From Mangrovimicrobium sediminis (GTDB lineage: Bacteria > Pseudomonadota > Gammaproteobacteria > Pseudomonadales > Halieaceae), in the NCBI RefSeq assembly GCF_004745945.1, contig NZ_SRLE01000006.1, positions 372,001-436,000 on the forward strand: a DNA stretch of 64,000 nucleotides, in the 5' to 3' direction. Within the stretch, counting starts at the first letter, position 1. Every line of letters starts with the position of its first letter. Made by a program: the position numbers and the translations under genes. Below are positions 53,942 through 64,000 of the stretch, piece by piece. The notes below the pieces were generated by a model, which saw only the letters and a list, made by a program, of their open reading frames with translations, was not told where the DNA came from and ran no database searches.

Positions 53942-54979
53942 ATGAAATACCTCAATCACAAAGTCCTCGACCCGACCACTCCCGGCAAGGTGGGTGTACT
54001 CATCACCAATCTCGGCAGCCCCGACGCCGCCGAGCGCGGTGCGCTGCGTCGCTACCTGAAACAGTTTCTCTCGGACCCGCGCGTGGTCGAGGTGCCAAGG
54101 CTGCTGTGGTCGCTGATTCTCAACGGCATCATCCTCAACGTGCGCCCGGGACGCTCAGCCGCCGCCTATCGCAGCGTGTGGACCGATGACGGCTCGCCGT
54201 TGATGGTGCACACCCGGGCCCAGGCCGAGGGCCTGCGCGCCCTGCTGCAGGAGCGCTACGGTGAGGAAGTGATCGTCGAGTTCGCCATGCGCTACGGCTC
54301 GCCGGCCATCGATGCGGTGGTGGAAGGCATGCTGGAACGCGGGGTCAACCGATTGCTGGTCATGCCGCTTTACCCGCAGTATAGCGCCGCCACCAGCGGC
54401 TCAACTTTCGATGCGCTGGCCGCGCATTTCTGCCAGCGTCGGGACATGCCCGCCCTGCGCTTTCGCCGCGACTACCACGATCACGAGGATTACATCGGCG
54501 CGCTGGCACTGAAGATCCAGCAGTACCAGGCCGAACACGGCGTGCCGGACAAGCTGGTGTTTTCCTACCACGGTGTGCCGCAGCGCTACTGCGACAACGG
54601 CGACCCGTACTACGCCCAGTGCCAGCACACCACGCAACTGGTGGTGGACGTGCTGGACCTGCCCGATGACAGCTACATGACCTGCTTCCAGTCGCGCTTC
54701 GGCCGCGAGCCCTGGCTGCAGCCCTACCTGGACGAGACCCTGAAGTCGCTGCCGGGCGAGGGTGTGAAATCAGTACAGGTCATCTGCCCGGGCTTCAGCG
54801 CAGATTGCCTGGAGACCCTGGAGGAAGTCGCGGTGGAGAACCGCGACTACTTCCTGGAGGCGGGCGGCGAGTCGTTTGGCTATATCCCCTGCCTCAACGC
54901 GGATGCGGAGCACCTCTCCGCCCTCGCCCAGCTGGCCGGCGAAGACCTGCCCGGCTGGGTGGTGGGGAAATTCGAGTAG
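53942..54979 (+). CDS. hemH: Ferrochelatase
   Basis: This 345-aa enzyme inserts iron into protoporphyrin IX to make heme. The catalytic histidine lies in FSYHGVP and the conserved glutamate in PGFSADCLETLEE. Length matches bacterial HemH. The frame opens at 53882 but ATG 53942 gives the usual N-terminus. Position 114 bp after the mtrC-like gene fits the heavy heme demand of the region, although housekeeping use is expected. Confidence 0.95.
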   Translation: MKYLNHKVLDPTTPGKVGVLITNLGSPDAAERGALRRYLKQFLSDPRVVEVPRLLWSLILNGIILNVRPGRSAAAYRSVWTDDGSPLMVHTRAQAEGLRALLQERYGEEVIVEFAMRYGSPAIDAVVEGMLERGVNRLLVMPLYPQYSAATSGSTFDALAAHFCQRRDMPALRFRRDYHDHEDYIGALALKIQQYQAEHGVPDKLVFSYHGVPQRYCDNGDPYYAQCQHTTQLVVDVLDLPDDSYMTCFQSRFGREPWLQPYLDETLKSLPGEGVKSVQVICPGFSADCLETLEEVAVENRDYFLEAGGESFGYIPCLNADAEHLSALAQLAGEDLPGWVVGKFE

Positions 54980-54986
54980 CGAGTGA

Positions 54987-55235
54987 TTATTCGCCCGCGG
55001 GCATGATCTCGGCGATCATCGCCTTGAGCTGTTCGTCGGTGAAGTCCGCGTTGTCCGCGTGACGCTTGTTGCTCAGGTCCTTGGCGTCGGCGAGGATCTC
55101 ATCGGCGCTCAATCCCTCCCAGTCTTCCGCAGGTTCATGGCAATCCATGCAGATAACCTCGTCGGCGTCCTGCGCCAGGGCGGGAAGGCTGATAGCGGCA
55201 AGGGCCAGGAGCAGGGCGGGTAGCAGGCGGGGCAT
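54987..55235 (-). CDS. Small periplasmic monoheme cytochrome c
   Basis: This 82-aa protein has a signal peptide (ALLLALAAISLPALA) and one heme site, CMDCH, close to the mature N-terminus. The rest is helical and acidic. GGAGATG lies before the ATG. It could shuttle electrons between the tetraheme proteins and MtrA or the octaheme enzyme; that is inference from location. Convergent with hemH. Confidence 0.85.
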   Translation of the reverse strand: MPRLLPALLLALAAISLPALAQDADEVICMDCHEPAEDWEGLSADEILADAKDLSNKRHADNADFTDEQLKAMIAEIMPAGE

Positions 55236-55335
55236 AAGACATCTCCGGTCGGTAAAAGACCCCCAAGATATAGCACAGCACCGGCCAGGGAGCTACCGCG
55301 CTCGCCCCGCAGCGACAAAACCAGCCCTTGTATGA

Positions 55336-56181
55336 CTAGCCGTGGTGGAAGCTGGCCGGCTCCAGCACACCGATGCCATAGGCCAGTGCGATGCCGAGCA
55401 GGAAGGCGAGCGTCAGCTTGCCGCGGTCGTGGCTGTGGAAATGCACCTCGGGCAACAGGTCGCCGAGCGCGATACAGGTAAAGGCACCGGCTGAAAACGA
55501 CAGCGTCGCCGCCACGATATAGTCGCCGCTGCTGCCCAGTGAATCGACCCCGAAGTAGAACGCGAGCGCGCCCAGCGGGCAAAGAACGGCGAACAGCAGG
55601 TTCGCGGTAGCGCGTGCCGAGCGACTCGCGCCACCCGCCTGCATGATTGTGGTGATGGACATCGCGTCCAGCGGCTTGTGCAGCAGGATGGCCATGAACA
55701 CGCCGAAGCCGGCCAGCGCACCGGCGGCGCCGTGCCCCGGCTCGCCGCGCATCACCGCGCCCAGGGCGACGCCGTCGATCAGCGTGTGTACACCCAGGCC
55801 GAGCGCCAGCCCGAGCCAGCTGAAACCGTGTACCGCGTGCTCACTGTGCCCATGGTGGTGTTCGTGGTGGACGTCTTCCTCGGGGCTGAAATCGTGCTGG
55901 TGGAAATTGAACAGGCGCAGCAGCAGCAGCATGACGATGATGCCGAGCACCAGGAACTCGACGGCAAAGTCCACCGCACCGGCGTCGCCAGCCATGGCGA
56001 TACCGTGCGGCAGCAAATGGAAGAACGCCACCCCCAGCATGAGCCCGGAAACCAGGCTCATCACCAGCTGGGTGCGCGTGTGGGTCATGCGCACGCGGTC
56101 CGGCAACAGGCCGCCGGCCAGCGAGAAGCAGGCGATAGCGACGCAGTAGGCGACGAGCAGAAACGCGGCGGACACGGCCAT
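55336..56181 (-). CDS. ZIP-family divalent metal transporter
   Basis: This 281-aa membrane protein has about eight helices, a histidine-rich loop (HHEHHHGHSEH, about residues 103-113) and the ZIP metal-site helices HTLIDGVALG and HKPLDAMSI. It moves zinc, iron or a similar metal into the cytoplasm. Iron would fit the neighbouring hemH and cytochromes, but specificity is not visible. Confidence 0.9.
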   Translation of the reverse strand: MAVSAAFLLVAYCVAIACFSLAGGLLPDRVRMTHTRTQLVMSLVSGLMLGVAFFHLLPHGIAMAGDAGAVDFAVEFLVLGIIVMLLLLRLFNFHQHDFSPEEDVHHEHHHGHSEHAVHGFSWLGLALGLGVHTLIDGVALGAVMRGEPGHGAAGALAGFGVFMAILLHKPLDAMSITTIMQAGGASRSARATANLLFAVLCPLGALAFYFGVDSLGSSGDYIVAATLSFSAGAFTCIALGDLLPEVHFHSHDRGKLTLAFLLGIALAYGIGVLEPASFHHG

Positions 56182-56255
56182 GTGGTCAGGACTCTCCCCG
56201 GGAAAAGCGGCGTATTATTTCACAGGCGGACACGCCGCCTCCAGCGCGCCGGCGA

Positions 56256-57377
56256 TTACACCAGCACCAGGTTGTCGCGGTGGATCAGCTCCGGGTCGCC
56301 GGCATAACCGAGGATGTTCTCGATCGCCGAGGACGGTGAGCCCATAACCTCGCGGGTTTCCGCCGCGCTGTAATTGACCAGGCCGCGGGCGATCTCGCGG
56401 CCCTCGCTGTCGCGGCAGGACACCAGGTCGCCGCGGTGGAACGCGCCACTGACCCCGCGCACACCGACCGGCAGCAGGCTGCGCCCGGACTCGCGCAGCA
56501 CGCGCACCGCCCCGGCGTCCAGCTCGACACTGCCCTGTACCTGCAACATGCTCGCCAGCCACTGCTTGCGCGCGGTGTCCGGACGGCGGCCGCTGCGCAG
56601 CCAGGTGCCGAGGTTCTCCCCGCCGGTGACCCGGGCCATGACATCCGGCAACCGCCCGCCGGCGATCACCGTCTGCGTGCCGGAGCGCGCTGCGAGGCGC
56701 GCCGCGCGCAGCTTGGTGACCATGCCGCCGCGCCCCAGGCTGCCGCCCTCGCCGGCCATCTCGTCCAGCTCCGGCGCGTGCACGTCGGCCACTTCCACCA
56801 GTTGCGCGTGGGGATTGCTGCGCGGGTCGGCGTCGTACAGGCCGCTCTGGTCGGTGAGCAGCAACAGCGCGTCGGCGTCGATCAGGTTGGCCACCAGCGC
56901 GGCCAGGGTGTCGTTGTCGCCGAAGCGGATTTCGTCGGTGACCACCGTGTCATTCTCGTTGACCACCGGCACCACCGAGAAGTCCAGCAGCGTGTTGAGC
57001 GTACCGCGGGCGTTCAGGTAGCGGTCGCGGGCGATCACGTCGTCGTGGCCCAGCAGAACCTGGGCGGCGATGATGCCGTGGCGCTTGAAAGCGTTCTCGT
57101 AACTCTGCACCAGCACCGACTGCCCCACCGCAGCGGCGGCCTGCAGGTCGTGCAGCAGGTGCGGCCGCGCGGCCAGCCCCAGGCGCACCACGCCGGCGGC
57201 CACCGCGCCGCTGGACACCAGCACCACCTCGCAGCCGCGCTCACGTAGTGCCGCGATCTGCTCCACCAAGGTGGCGATCATTTGTTCGTCGAGGCCACGC
57301 CCGTCGTTGGTCAGCAGGGCGCTGCCCACCTTGACCACCCAGCGGCGGCCGGCGGCGATGTCTTCGCGCGGGTTCAT
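56256..57377 (-). CDS. proB: Glutamate 5-kinase
   Basis: This 373-aa enzyme catalyses the first step of proline synthesis. The N-terminal amino acid kinase domain shows [22 protein letters not shown] and VNENDTV; a C-terminal PUA domain begins near residue 280. Its start is one base after the obgE stop, so the two are co-transcribed, as in many gammaproteobacteria. ATG 57377 is the family start. Confidence 0.96.
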   Translation of the reverse strand: MNPREDIAAGRRWVVKVGSALLTNDGRGLDEQMIATLVEQIAALRERGCEVVLVSSGAVAAGVVRLGLAARPHLLHDLQAAAAVGQSVLVQSYENAFKRHGIIAAQVLLGHDDVIARDRYLNARGTLNTLLDFSVVPVVNENDTVVTDEIRFGDNDTLAALVANLIDADALLLLTDQSGLYDADPRSNPHAQLVEVADVHAPELDEMAGEGGSLGRGGMVTKLRAARLAARSGTQTVIAGGRLPDVMARVTGGENLGTWLRSGRRPDTARKQWLASMLQVQGSVELDAGAVRVLRESGRSLLPVGVRGVSGAFHRGDLVSCRDSEGREIARGLVNYSAAETREVMGSPSSAIENILGYAGDPELIHRDNLVLV

Positions 57378-57378
57378 G

Positions 57379-58743
<1,365 letters not shown>

Positions 58744-58866
58744 CTACCGTGGTGCCTGACCTCTGTCGTGTGGCCCGCTACCGGTGCTGATTGCCGAGCG
58801 CGGACTGCCGTGCACTGGCTGCCATGTGCCGGCTGCCGTACGGCTGGCTGCCGTGGCGCGGCCGAG

Positions 58867-58958
58867 CCAGAACGCCTCCCGGAACACGCAAAAGCGCCGT
58901 CCATGGCAGCTCGGCCTCGGCCATCCATGGCCTCGGACGGTTCCGGAAGGCGTTCTGG
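58867..58958 (+). repeat. Palindromic repeat element, copy 1
   Basis: A 53-bp core (58887-58939) is flanked by arms CCAGAACGCCTCCCGGAA (58867-58884) and TTCCGGAAGGCGTTCTGG (58941-58958) that pair at 17 of 18 positions. The core begins with CGCAAAAGCG, itself able to fold. Copy 2 lies inverted at 59141-59226. Confidence 0.85.
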
Positions 58959-59140
58959 CCCGTCCACACCTCGAGTTCGTTTCTGGCTGCATGTTTGGCG
59001 GAGCCATGCATGCTTTTCCGGTGTACTCGCTGAAAAATCGGCTACGAAGTACCTGGCGGAAATTCCGGTCCAGCCCAGCGCTGTTGAGTCACGCTGCCCC
59101 GCGTTCCTGCAGCCTCGCCCGATGTTGCTGGGGAGGGCGG

Positions 59141-59226
59141 CCAGGTGCTTCGGGAGCGTCCGAGGCCATGGATGGCCGAGGCCGAGCTGCCATGGATGGC
59201 GCTTTTGCGGCTCCCGGAGCACCTGG
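59141..59226 (-). repeat. Palindromic repeat element, copy 2 (inverted)
   Basis: Core 59157-59209 is the reverse complement of the copy 1 core with one mismatch in 53. Its arms CCAGGTGCTTCGGGAGC (59141-59157) and GCTCCCGGAGCACCTGG (59210-59226) pair at 16 of 17 positions but differ in sequence from the copy 1 arms. Change in sequence with pairing kept points to selection on the fold. Confidence 0.85.
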
Positions 59227-59253
59227 CATCACGACCTCCCTACGCCCCACGGC

Positions 59254-59294
59254 CCAGCGACCAGCGACCAGCGACCAGCGACCAGCGACCAGCG
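59254..59294. repeat. Tandem heptamer array CGACCAG
   Basis: Five full units of CGACCAG with partial units at the ends, just before the rpmA terminator. It looks like a simple slippage repeat. Confidence 0.85.
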
Positions 59295-59312
59295 AAGGCC
59301 TAAAACAGTATA

Positions 59313-59345
59313 TAAAAAAAAGCCCCGTCAACTGACGAGGCCTTT
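59313..59345 (-). terminator. Terminator of the rplU-rpmA operon
   Basis: On the reverse strand GCCTCGTCA pairs with TGACGGGGC and is followed by eight T residues. It lies 25 bases after the rpmA stop. Confidence 0.88.
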
Positions 59346-59369
59346 TACTACGAGTCGCTTACAGTGCGA

Positions 59370-59627
59370 TCAGGCGCTCACCACCTGAACGTACTTGCGG
59401 CTGTTCGGGCCCTTGACCACGAACTCCACCTTGCCGTCGGCCGTGGCGAACAGGGTGTGATCCTTGCCCATGCCCACGTTGTCGCCGGCGTGGAACTTGG
59501 TGCCGCGCTGGCGAACCAGGATGTTGCCCGCGGTGACGGCCTGGCCGCCGAAGCGCTTCACGCCGAGGCGTTTGCTCTCGGAATCGCGCCCGTTGCGAGT
59601 ACTACCGCCTGCTTTCTTGTGTGCCAT
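59370..59627 (-). CDS. rpmA: 50S ribosomal protein L27
   Basis: This 85-aa protein has the invariant N-terminus [16 protein letters not shown], whose tail reaches the peptidyl transferase centre, and the L27 body [15 protein letters not shown]. Full length. It follows rplU by 16 bp in a two-gene operon closed by the terminator at 59313-59345. Confidence 0.98.
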   Translation of the reverse strand: MAHKKAGGSTRNGRDSESKRLGVKRFGGQAVTAGNILVRQRGTKFHAGDNVGMGKDHTLFATADGKVEFVVKGPNSRKYVQVVSA

Positions 59628-59643
59628 TGCTCAATCCCTCCAG

Positions 59644-59952
59644 TTACGCCGAGATGCCAGTGATCTTGACTTCGGTGTACCACTGGCGGTGGCCAGTTTC
59701 CTTCCGATAGTGCTTGCGGCGGTTGAATTTGACGATTTTCACCTTCTTGTGGCGGCCGTGGGCGACCACTTCGGCGGTGACCTTGCCACCGTCGACAACC
59801 GGGGTGCCGATCTTGACGGTCTCGCCGCCGATCATCAGCACGCGGTCGAACTCGATTGAGTCGCCGGTTGCGGCTTCGATCTTTTCCAGCTTGAGGGTCT
59901 CGCCCTCTACCACGCGGTGCTGCTTGCCACCGCTCTCGATCACTGCGTACAT
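59644..59952 (-). CDS. rplU: 50S ribosomal protein L21
   Basis: This 102-aa protein shows the L21 signature [14 protein letters not shown] at the start and KRRKHYRK-like basic segment ([16 protein letters not shown]) near the end. It binds 23S rRNA. First gene of the rplU-rpmA operon, divergent from ispB with a 279-bp control region, the usual arrangement in gammaproteobacteria. Confidence 0.98.
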   Translation of the reverse strand: MYAVIESGGKQHRVVEGETLKLEKIEAATGDSIEFDRVLMIGGETVKIGTPVVDGGKVTAEVVAHGRHKKVKIVKFNRRKHYRKETGHRQWYTEVKITGISA

Positions 59953-60231
59953 GCGCTTCTCCGTTCAATTAGCCTGCTCGCGTCTCTTCGATAACCCTCG
60001 CAGGGCGAGGGGGCAGAGCCAGGCATAAACAGTTAAAACAGGACCCCGGCGTCTCACACAGGAGACAGCCGTGGTCAGAGGGCGGCGATTCTACCCAAAT
60101 CGGGCGCCAGCAGCAAGGGATAATTAGTGCCGGAAAACAAGAGCTTGCGCAGCCCGCAGTGGCGCGGCCGCGACCTTGACAGCCCGGGGGCGCGGCCCTA
60201 GCATGCCCGGGCACCCTGGCTGGCATACCCA

Positions 60232-61203
60232 ATGCATCTGATGCAAGAGATTCGCTCCCCCGTCGCGGCCGAGTTCGCGCAGGTCAACCAGTTAATCATC
60301 GAACAACTGCAATCGGACGTCGACACGGTCGAGAACATCGGCCACTACATTGTCGATGCCGGCGGCAAGCGGTTGCGCCCCCTGCTGGTGCTGCTCGCGG
60401 GCGCCGCCCTGGGGCGCTGCGCGGCAGACCACGTCAAGTTCGCGGCCATCATCGAGTTCATCCACACCGCCACCTTGTTGCATGACGACGTGGTCGACAT
60501 CTCCAGCCTGCGCCGCGGGCGCCCCACCGCCAATGCCGAGTTCGGTAACGCCTCCTCGGTACTGGTGGGCGACTTCCTTTATACCCGCGCCTTCCAGATG
60601 ATGGTGCAGCTGCAGAACATGGGCATCCTCGCCCACATGGCGGACACCACCAACACCATCGCCGCCGGCGAGGTGCTGCAGCTGGAGCGTGCCGGCAACC
60701 CGGGCACCGATGAGGGCCAGTACCTCGAAGTGATCACGCGCAAGACCGCGGTGCTGTTCGGCGCTGCCGGGTTTGGCGCGGCGGTGCTCAGCGGCGCCGA
60801 TACGGCGCAGTGCGCGGCACTGCGCGACTTCGGGGTGAATCTGGGTATCGCGTTCCAGATGATCGACGACCTCCTGGACTACGCCGGCGACCCGGCCACC
60901 ATGGGCAAGAATGTCGGCGACGACCTCGGCGAGGGCAAGGTCACACTGCCGCTGATCTACACCATGGCCAACGCCGGCACGGAGCAGCGCGAACTGGTGC
61001 GCGAGGCGATCCTGGCGCGCAGCAGCGAGAACATCGACGCGGTGCTGGCGGCGGTGCGCGATTGCGGTGCCCTGGCCTTCACCCGCGAGCGCGCGCAGCA
61101 CTTCCACGACCTCGCCGTGGCCAGCCTGGCAACCCTCCCCGACAGCCCAGCCCTGGCATCCCTGCGCGCCATCACCGCACTTTCCATCAATCGCGACCAG
61201 TAG
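60232..61203 (+). CDS. ispB: Octaprenyl diphosphate synthase
   Basis: This 323-aa trans-prenyltransferase builds the side chain of ubiquinone or menaquinone. The two aspartate-rich motifs are DDVVD (in LLHDDVVDISSLRRGR) and DDLLD (in QMIDDLLDYAGD), with GGKRLRP upstream. Either ATG 60232 or ATG 60241 could be the start; neither has a strong ribosome-binding site. Chain length (eight) is inferred from family and location opposite rplU. Confidence 0.94.
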   Translation: MHLMQEIRSPVAAEFAQVNQLIIEQLQSDVDTVENIGHYIVDAGGKRLRPLLVLLAGAALGRCAADHVKFAAIIEFIHTATLLHDDVVDISSLRRGRPTANAEFGNASSVLVGDFLYTRAFQMMVQLQNMGILAHMADTTNTIAAGEVLQLERAGNPGTDEGQYLEVITRKTAVLFGAAGFGAAVLSGADTAQCAALRDFGVNLGIAFQMIDDLLDYAGDPATMGKNVGDDLGEGKVTLPLIYTMANAGTEQRELVREAILARSSENIDAVLAAVRDCGALAFTRERAQHFHDLAVASLATLPDSPALASLRAITALSINRDQ

Positions 61204-61285
61204 GCCCGACTTCGATTGCACCGGCACCGGGCACTTCATATACTCGAAAGGCCCCCCGCTGCAGTAAAAATCGAGGAACATCACC

Positions 61286-62938
61286 ATGGCCTCCGAGTTG
61301 CGACTCGACCAGCTCCCAAGTTACGCCAAGCTGCGTGAACTCGCGGACAAGCTGCGCAAGATCGCCATCATCGAATTCCTCACCGTGGACGCCGCCCGCG
61401 CCTGCGACTTCACCTGCAGCGCCGCCGGCCTGCAACTGGACTACAGCAAGCAGCTGATCGACCGCAACACCCGCGAGACCCTGTGGCAGCTGGCCGCCGA
61501 GGCGGAGCTGCCGGCGCGCATCCAGGACCTGCTGAACGGCGCCGAGGTCAACAACACCGAGCGGCGCCCGGCCCTGCACACCCTGCTGCGCGCCGGTGGC
61601 AACGGCGCCCTCGCCGACAAGTACCGCGAGGTGGTGGCGACCCGCGAGGCCATGCGCGTCAGCGCCGAGAAGCTGATCAGCGGCCAGCACCGCGGCTTCA
61701 CCGACGCCGCGATCACCGACGTGGTCAATATCGGCATCGGCGGCTCGGACCTCGGCCCGCGGCTGGTCACCGAGGCCCTGCGCCCCTACCAGAACAGCAT
61801 CGCCTGCCACTATGTCGCCAATGTCGACCCCGCCGACCTGCAGGACACACTGCTCGACCTGGTGCCCGAGACCACCCTGTTCATCGTCTGCTCGAAGTCC
61901 TTCCGCACCGAGGAGACCCTGACCAACAGCCTGGTGGCGCGCGACTGGATGCGCGCCGCGGGCGCCTCGGATTCCGACCTGCGCCGCCATTTCCTGGCCA
62001 TCACCACCAACCTCGAGGCGGCCACCGAGTTCGGCATCCCGCGCGAGAACTGCCTGCCGATGTGGGACTGGGTCGGGGGGCGCTACTCGGTGTGGTCGGC
62101 CATCGGCCTGTCCTGCGCCATCGCCGTGGGCTGGGACAACTTCCAGCAGTTCCTGGCCGGCGCCGGCGCCATGGACCGCCACCTCGCCGAGGCACCCATC
62201 GCCTCCAATATGCCGATCATGCTCAGCCTGCTCGAGGTGTGGAACCGCAACCTGCTCGGCGCCGGCAACCACGCGGTGCTGCCCTACGACCAGAGCCTGG
62301 TGCGCCTGCCGGATTTCCTGCAGCAGCTGACCATGGAGAGCAACGGCAAGCGCGTGGCCCTGGACGGCGGCGCCCTCGACTACCCCACCGGCCCGGTGCT
62401 GTGGGGCTCGGCAGGCACCATGGGCCAGCACTCCTTCCACCAGCTGCTGCACCAGGGCACCGAGCTGTGCCCGGCGGATTTCGTGCTGCCGCTGACCACC
62501 CACACCGGCATGCACAAGCAGCACCGCCGGCTGGTGGCCAACTGCCTGGCCCAGAGCCGCGCCCTGCTGCTCGGGCGCACCGAGGCCATGGCCAAGCGCT
62601 CGCTGCTCTCGCGCGGCTACGACGAGGAGCGCGCGACCGCCCTCGCCCCGCACCTGGCCATGCCCGGCAACCGGCCGCACAACGTCATCAGCATGCAGTC
62701 GCTGACCCCGGCCACCCTCGGCGCGCTGCTGGCGCTGTATGAGCACCGCACCTACTGCAGTTCCGTGTTGTGGGGGGTAAATGCCTTCGACCAGTGGGGT
62801 GTGGAACTGGGCAAGGAGATCGGTGCGCAGATTCTCACCCTGCTGGAGGACGCCTCGCGGCCCAGTTCCATGGACCCGGCCACCAACCGGCTCATCTCAG
62901 AGTGGCGCCGCGCGCAGGCGCCGGAAGCGAGCGAGTAA
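61286..62938 (+). CDS. pgi: Glucose-6-phosphate isomerase
   Basis: This 550-aa enzyme interconverts glucose 6-phosphate and fructose 6-phosphate. Visible signatures are NIGIGGSDLGPRL, SKSFRTEETLTN (phosphate loop), the glutamate in GSAGTMGQHSFHQLLHQG with the catalytic histidine, and WGVNAFDQWGVELGK near the end. Length is that of the large bacterial form. It lies 82 bp after ispB on the same strand. Confidence 0.97.
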   Translation: MASELRLDQLPSYAKLRELADKLRKIAIIEFLTVDAARACDFTCSAAGLQLDYSKQLIDRNTRETLWQLAAEAELPARIQDLLNGAEVNNTERRPALHTLLRAGGNGALADKYREVVATREAMRVSAEKLISGQHRGFTDAAITDVVNIGIGGSDLGPRLVTEALRPYQNSIACHYVANVDPADLQDTLLDLVPETTLFIVCSKSFRTEETLTNSLVARDWMRAAGASDSDLRRHFLAITTNLEAATEFGIPRENCLPMWDWVGGRYSVWSAIGLSCAIAVGWDNFQQFLAGAGAMDRHLAEAPIASNMPIMLSLLEVWNRNLLGAGNHAVLPYDQSLVRLPDFLQQLTMESNGKRVALDGGALDYPTGPVLWGSAGTMGQHSFHQLLHQGTELCPADFVLPLTTHTGMHKQHRRLVANCLAQSRALLLGRTEAMAKRSLLSRGYDEERATALAPHLAMPGNRPHNVISMQSLTPATLGALLALYEHRTYCSSVLWGVNAFDQWGVELGKEIGAQILTLLEDASRPSSMDPATNRLISEWRRAQAPEASE

Positions 62939-62976
62939 CGCAAGCCGCCGGCACGCAATCGGTAACTTACCCGGTA

Positions 62977-64000
62977 TCAGTGCCCGGTCAGGGCCGCGAG
63001 TTTGGCCTCGTACAGGCCGCGGTCGTCGCTTTCATACGCCTGCTCCACCGCCTCCCGGAATGCATCCTTCGCCCTCCCGCGGTCACCGGATAAGTAGTAG
63101 GCCTTGCCCAGGCCGGCGTGGATCTCCGGCAGGTAGGGCGCCAGGCGCGCCGCCCGGCGGTAATAGCGAATCGCCTCATCGTAGTCACCTGCGGCATAGG
63201 CCTCACTGGCCAGGCGGTACCAGTGATAGGGGCTGGGGTCGTCCATGTCCGCCAGGCGCGCCTCGATAACCGCCGCCTCCGCGTGGCGCTCCTGCGCCAG
63301 CAACAGCAACTGGTAGTTCTTCAGCAAGGTGAGTTTGTCCCCGGCCCGGGCGATGCCGTCCAGATAGACCTGCTCGGCGAGGTCGTCGAGGCCTGCACGG
63401 CGGTAGACCACCGCAAGGCTGTTGATCGCACCGGCGTCATCCGGCGCCAGGTCCAGCGCCGCCACCGAATTCCAGTACGCCCCGTGCAGGTCATTCATGG
63501 CCAACTCCTCGGCGGCGATGTTGTGGTAGTAGCGCGCGAGGAAGCCCTCGAGACTGAGGTTGGGCAGGAAGTGGGAGCGGTGGGTGGGAATGTAGTCCAC
63601 CACCAGGCCCGGGCGGGTGAAGATATAGGGGTACTTGGCCTCCTCCCAGTCCGGGTCGTAGAGCAGGGTGCGTACGTGCACGCCCTTCTCGACCACCGAA
63701 CCCTGGAACTCGAACACCGGGTCGTCTTCCATCAGTTGATAGTCGACCTCGACCCCGGCGCGCTGGGCCAGGGCGGTGGTGAGTATGGCCAACGACAGGC
63801 AGTTGCCGCTATTGCGCGCCATGGCCTGCGACGCGGTAAAGGTGTCGCCGCGGAAGGTGAAGCCGCGCGTGCGCGACTCGAGGTACATGACCAGCCGGCG
63901 GTGGCCGGGCACGTTTGCGCGCGAGGGGTGGTTGAACCAGGCGTCGAAGTCCGCCCGTTGCTCAGGCGTAAGGGCCAGCACGTCCCCGGTGCTGGCGATG
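62977..64000 (-). CDS. Transglutaminase-like and TPR protein, N-terminus cut by window edge
   Basis: The reverse strand is open from base 64000 to a stop at 62977, about 341 residues. The first visible part (MARNSGNCLSLAIL with a cysteine) resembles a transglutaminase-like fold found before TPR repeats in Proteobacteria. From about 160 residues before the end onward, TPR units such as YWNSVAALDLAPDDAGAINSLAVVY and HAGLGKAYYLSGDRGRAK appear (shown here in short pieces). It is probably periplasmic or a lipoprotein, but the signal lies outside the window. Function unknown. Confidence 0.82.
   Translation of the reverse strand, partial: IASTGDVLALTPEQRADFDAWFNHPSRANVPGHRRLVMYLESRTRGFTFRGDTFTASQAMARNSGNCLSLAILTTALAQRAGVEVDYQLMEDDPVFEFQGSVVEKGVHVRTLLYDPDWEEAKYPYIFTRPGLVVDYIPTHRSHFLPNLSLEGFLARYYHNIAAEELAMNDLHGAYWNSVAALDLAPDDAGAINSLAVVYRRAGLDDLAEQVYLDGIARAGDKLTLLKNYQLLLLAQERHAEAAVIEARLADMDDPSPYHWYRLASEAYAAGDYDEAIRYYRRAARLAPYLPEIHAGLGKAYYLSGDRGRAKDAFREAVEQAYESDDRGLYEAKLAALTGH

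Noticed and set aside
59254..59294. CRISPR array
   Set aside because: Contiguous heptamers without spacers.

Overview
The window looks like chromosome of a GC-rich marine gammaproteobacterium. The rplU-rpmA / obgE-proB / ispB neighbourhood, a tmRNA tag ending in YALAA, a glucosylglycerol osmolyte operon, two cytochromes P450, RND efflux and a multiheme cytochrome cluster would all fit the Halieaceae (OM60/NOR5) or a close relative. That family placement is inference from gene content.

Layout. 1-1032: a TauE/SafE permease fragment and the tmRNA gene ssrA. 1019-8420: an integrative element of about 7.4 kb inserted at the tmRNA 3' end. It holds a P4-type integrase, an unknown three-helix membrane protein, an unknown 205-aa protein, an AlpA regulator, and a run of overlapping genes (27-aa ORF, Toprim protein, DUF3987 ATPase, two small ORFs). 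Beyond it are two 156-bp tandem repeats, each carrying a copy of the tmRNA 3' end and its terminator. 9004-14250: a giant 1748-aa membrane protein of unknown function. 14333-23449: a DUF3127 protein with an SSB-like tail, an outer-membrane protein, a P450, a TetR/RND efflux locus with a clear palindromic operator, and a TauD-like dioxygenase. 23668-27259: an overlapping gene pair encoding a membrane-anchored P-loop ATPase and an MscS channel. 27291-32267: PpnN nucleosidase, a phosphatase-lipid kinase fusion and a sodium/solute symporter. 32613-36404: GgpPS and a GH13_18 phosphorylase, for making and recovering the compatible solute glucosylglycerol. 36634-44570: a P450 with an extra C-terminal domain, an M3 peptidase, an MFS transporter and two ABC1/UbiB-type kinases.

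44704-55235 is a respiratory multiheme cytochrome region. An HAO-family octaheme cytochrome overlaps its NapC/NrfH-type tetraheme partner. Divergent from them are a UbiA prenyltransferase, a CymA-like tetraheme quinol dehydrogenase, and a complete MtrA-MtrB-MtrC outer-membrane conduit (10 hemes, beta barrel, 10 hemes). Ferrochelatase and a small monoheme cytochrome follow. I count 37 CxxCH sites. Together these could carry electrons from the quinone pool across both membranes.

55336-64000 is mostly housekeeping: ZIP metal transporter, proB, obgE, rpmA, rplU, ispB, pgi and a TPR protein cut by the window end. Between obgE and rpmA lies a repeat-rich gap of about 790 bp with two inverted copies of a 53-bp core. 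Each core sits inside its own palindrome, and the arm sequences differ between copies while staying self-complementary.

The best candidates for undescribed biology are the ATPase-MscS pair, the giant membrane protein, the tmRNA-derived tandem repeats, the paired palindromes before rpmA, and the Mtr/HAO-like cytochrome region.
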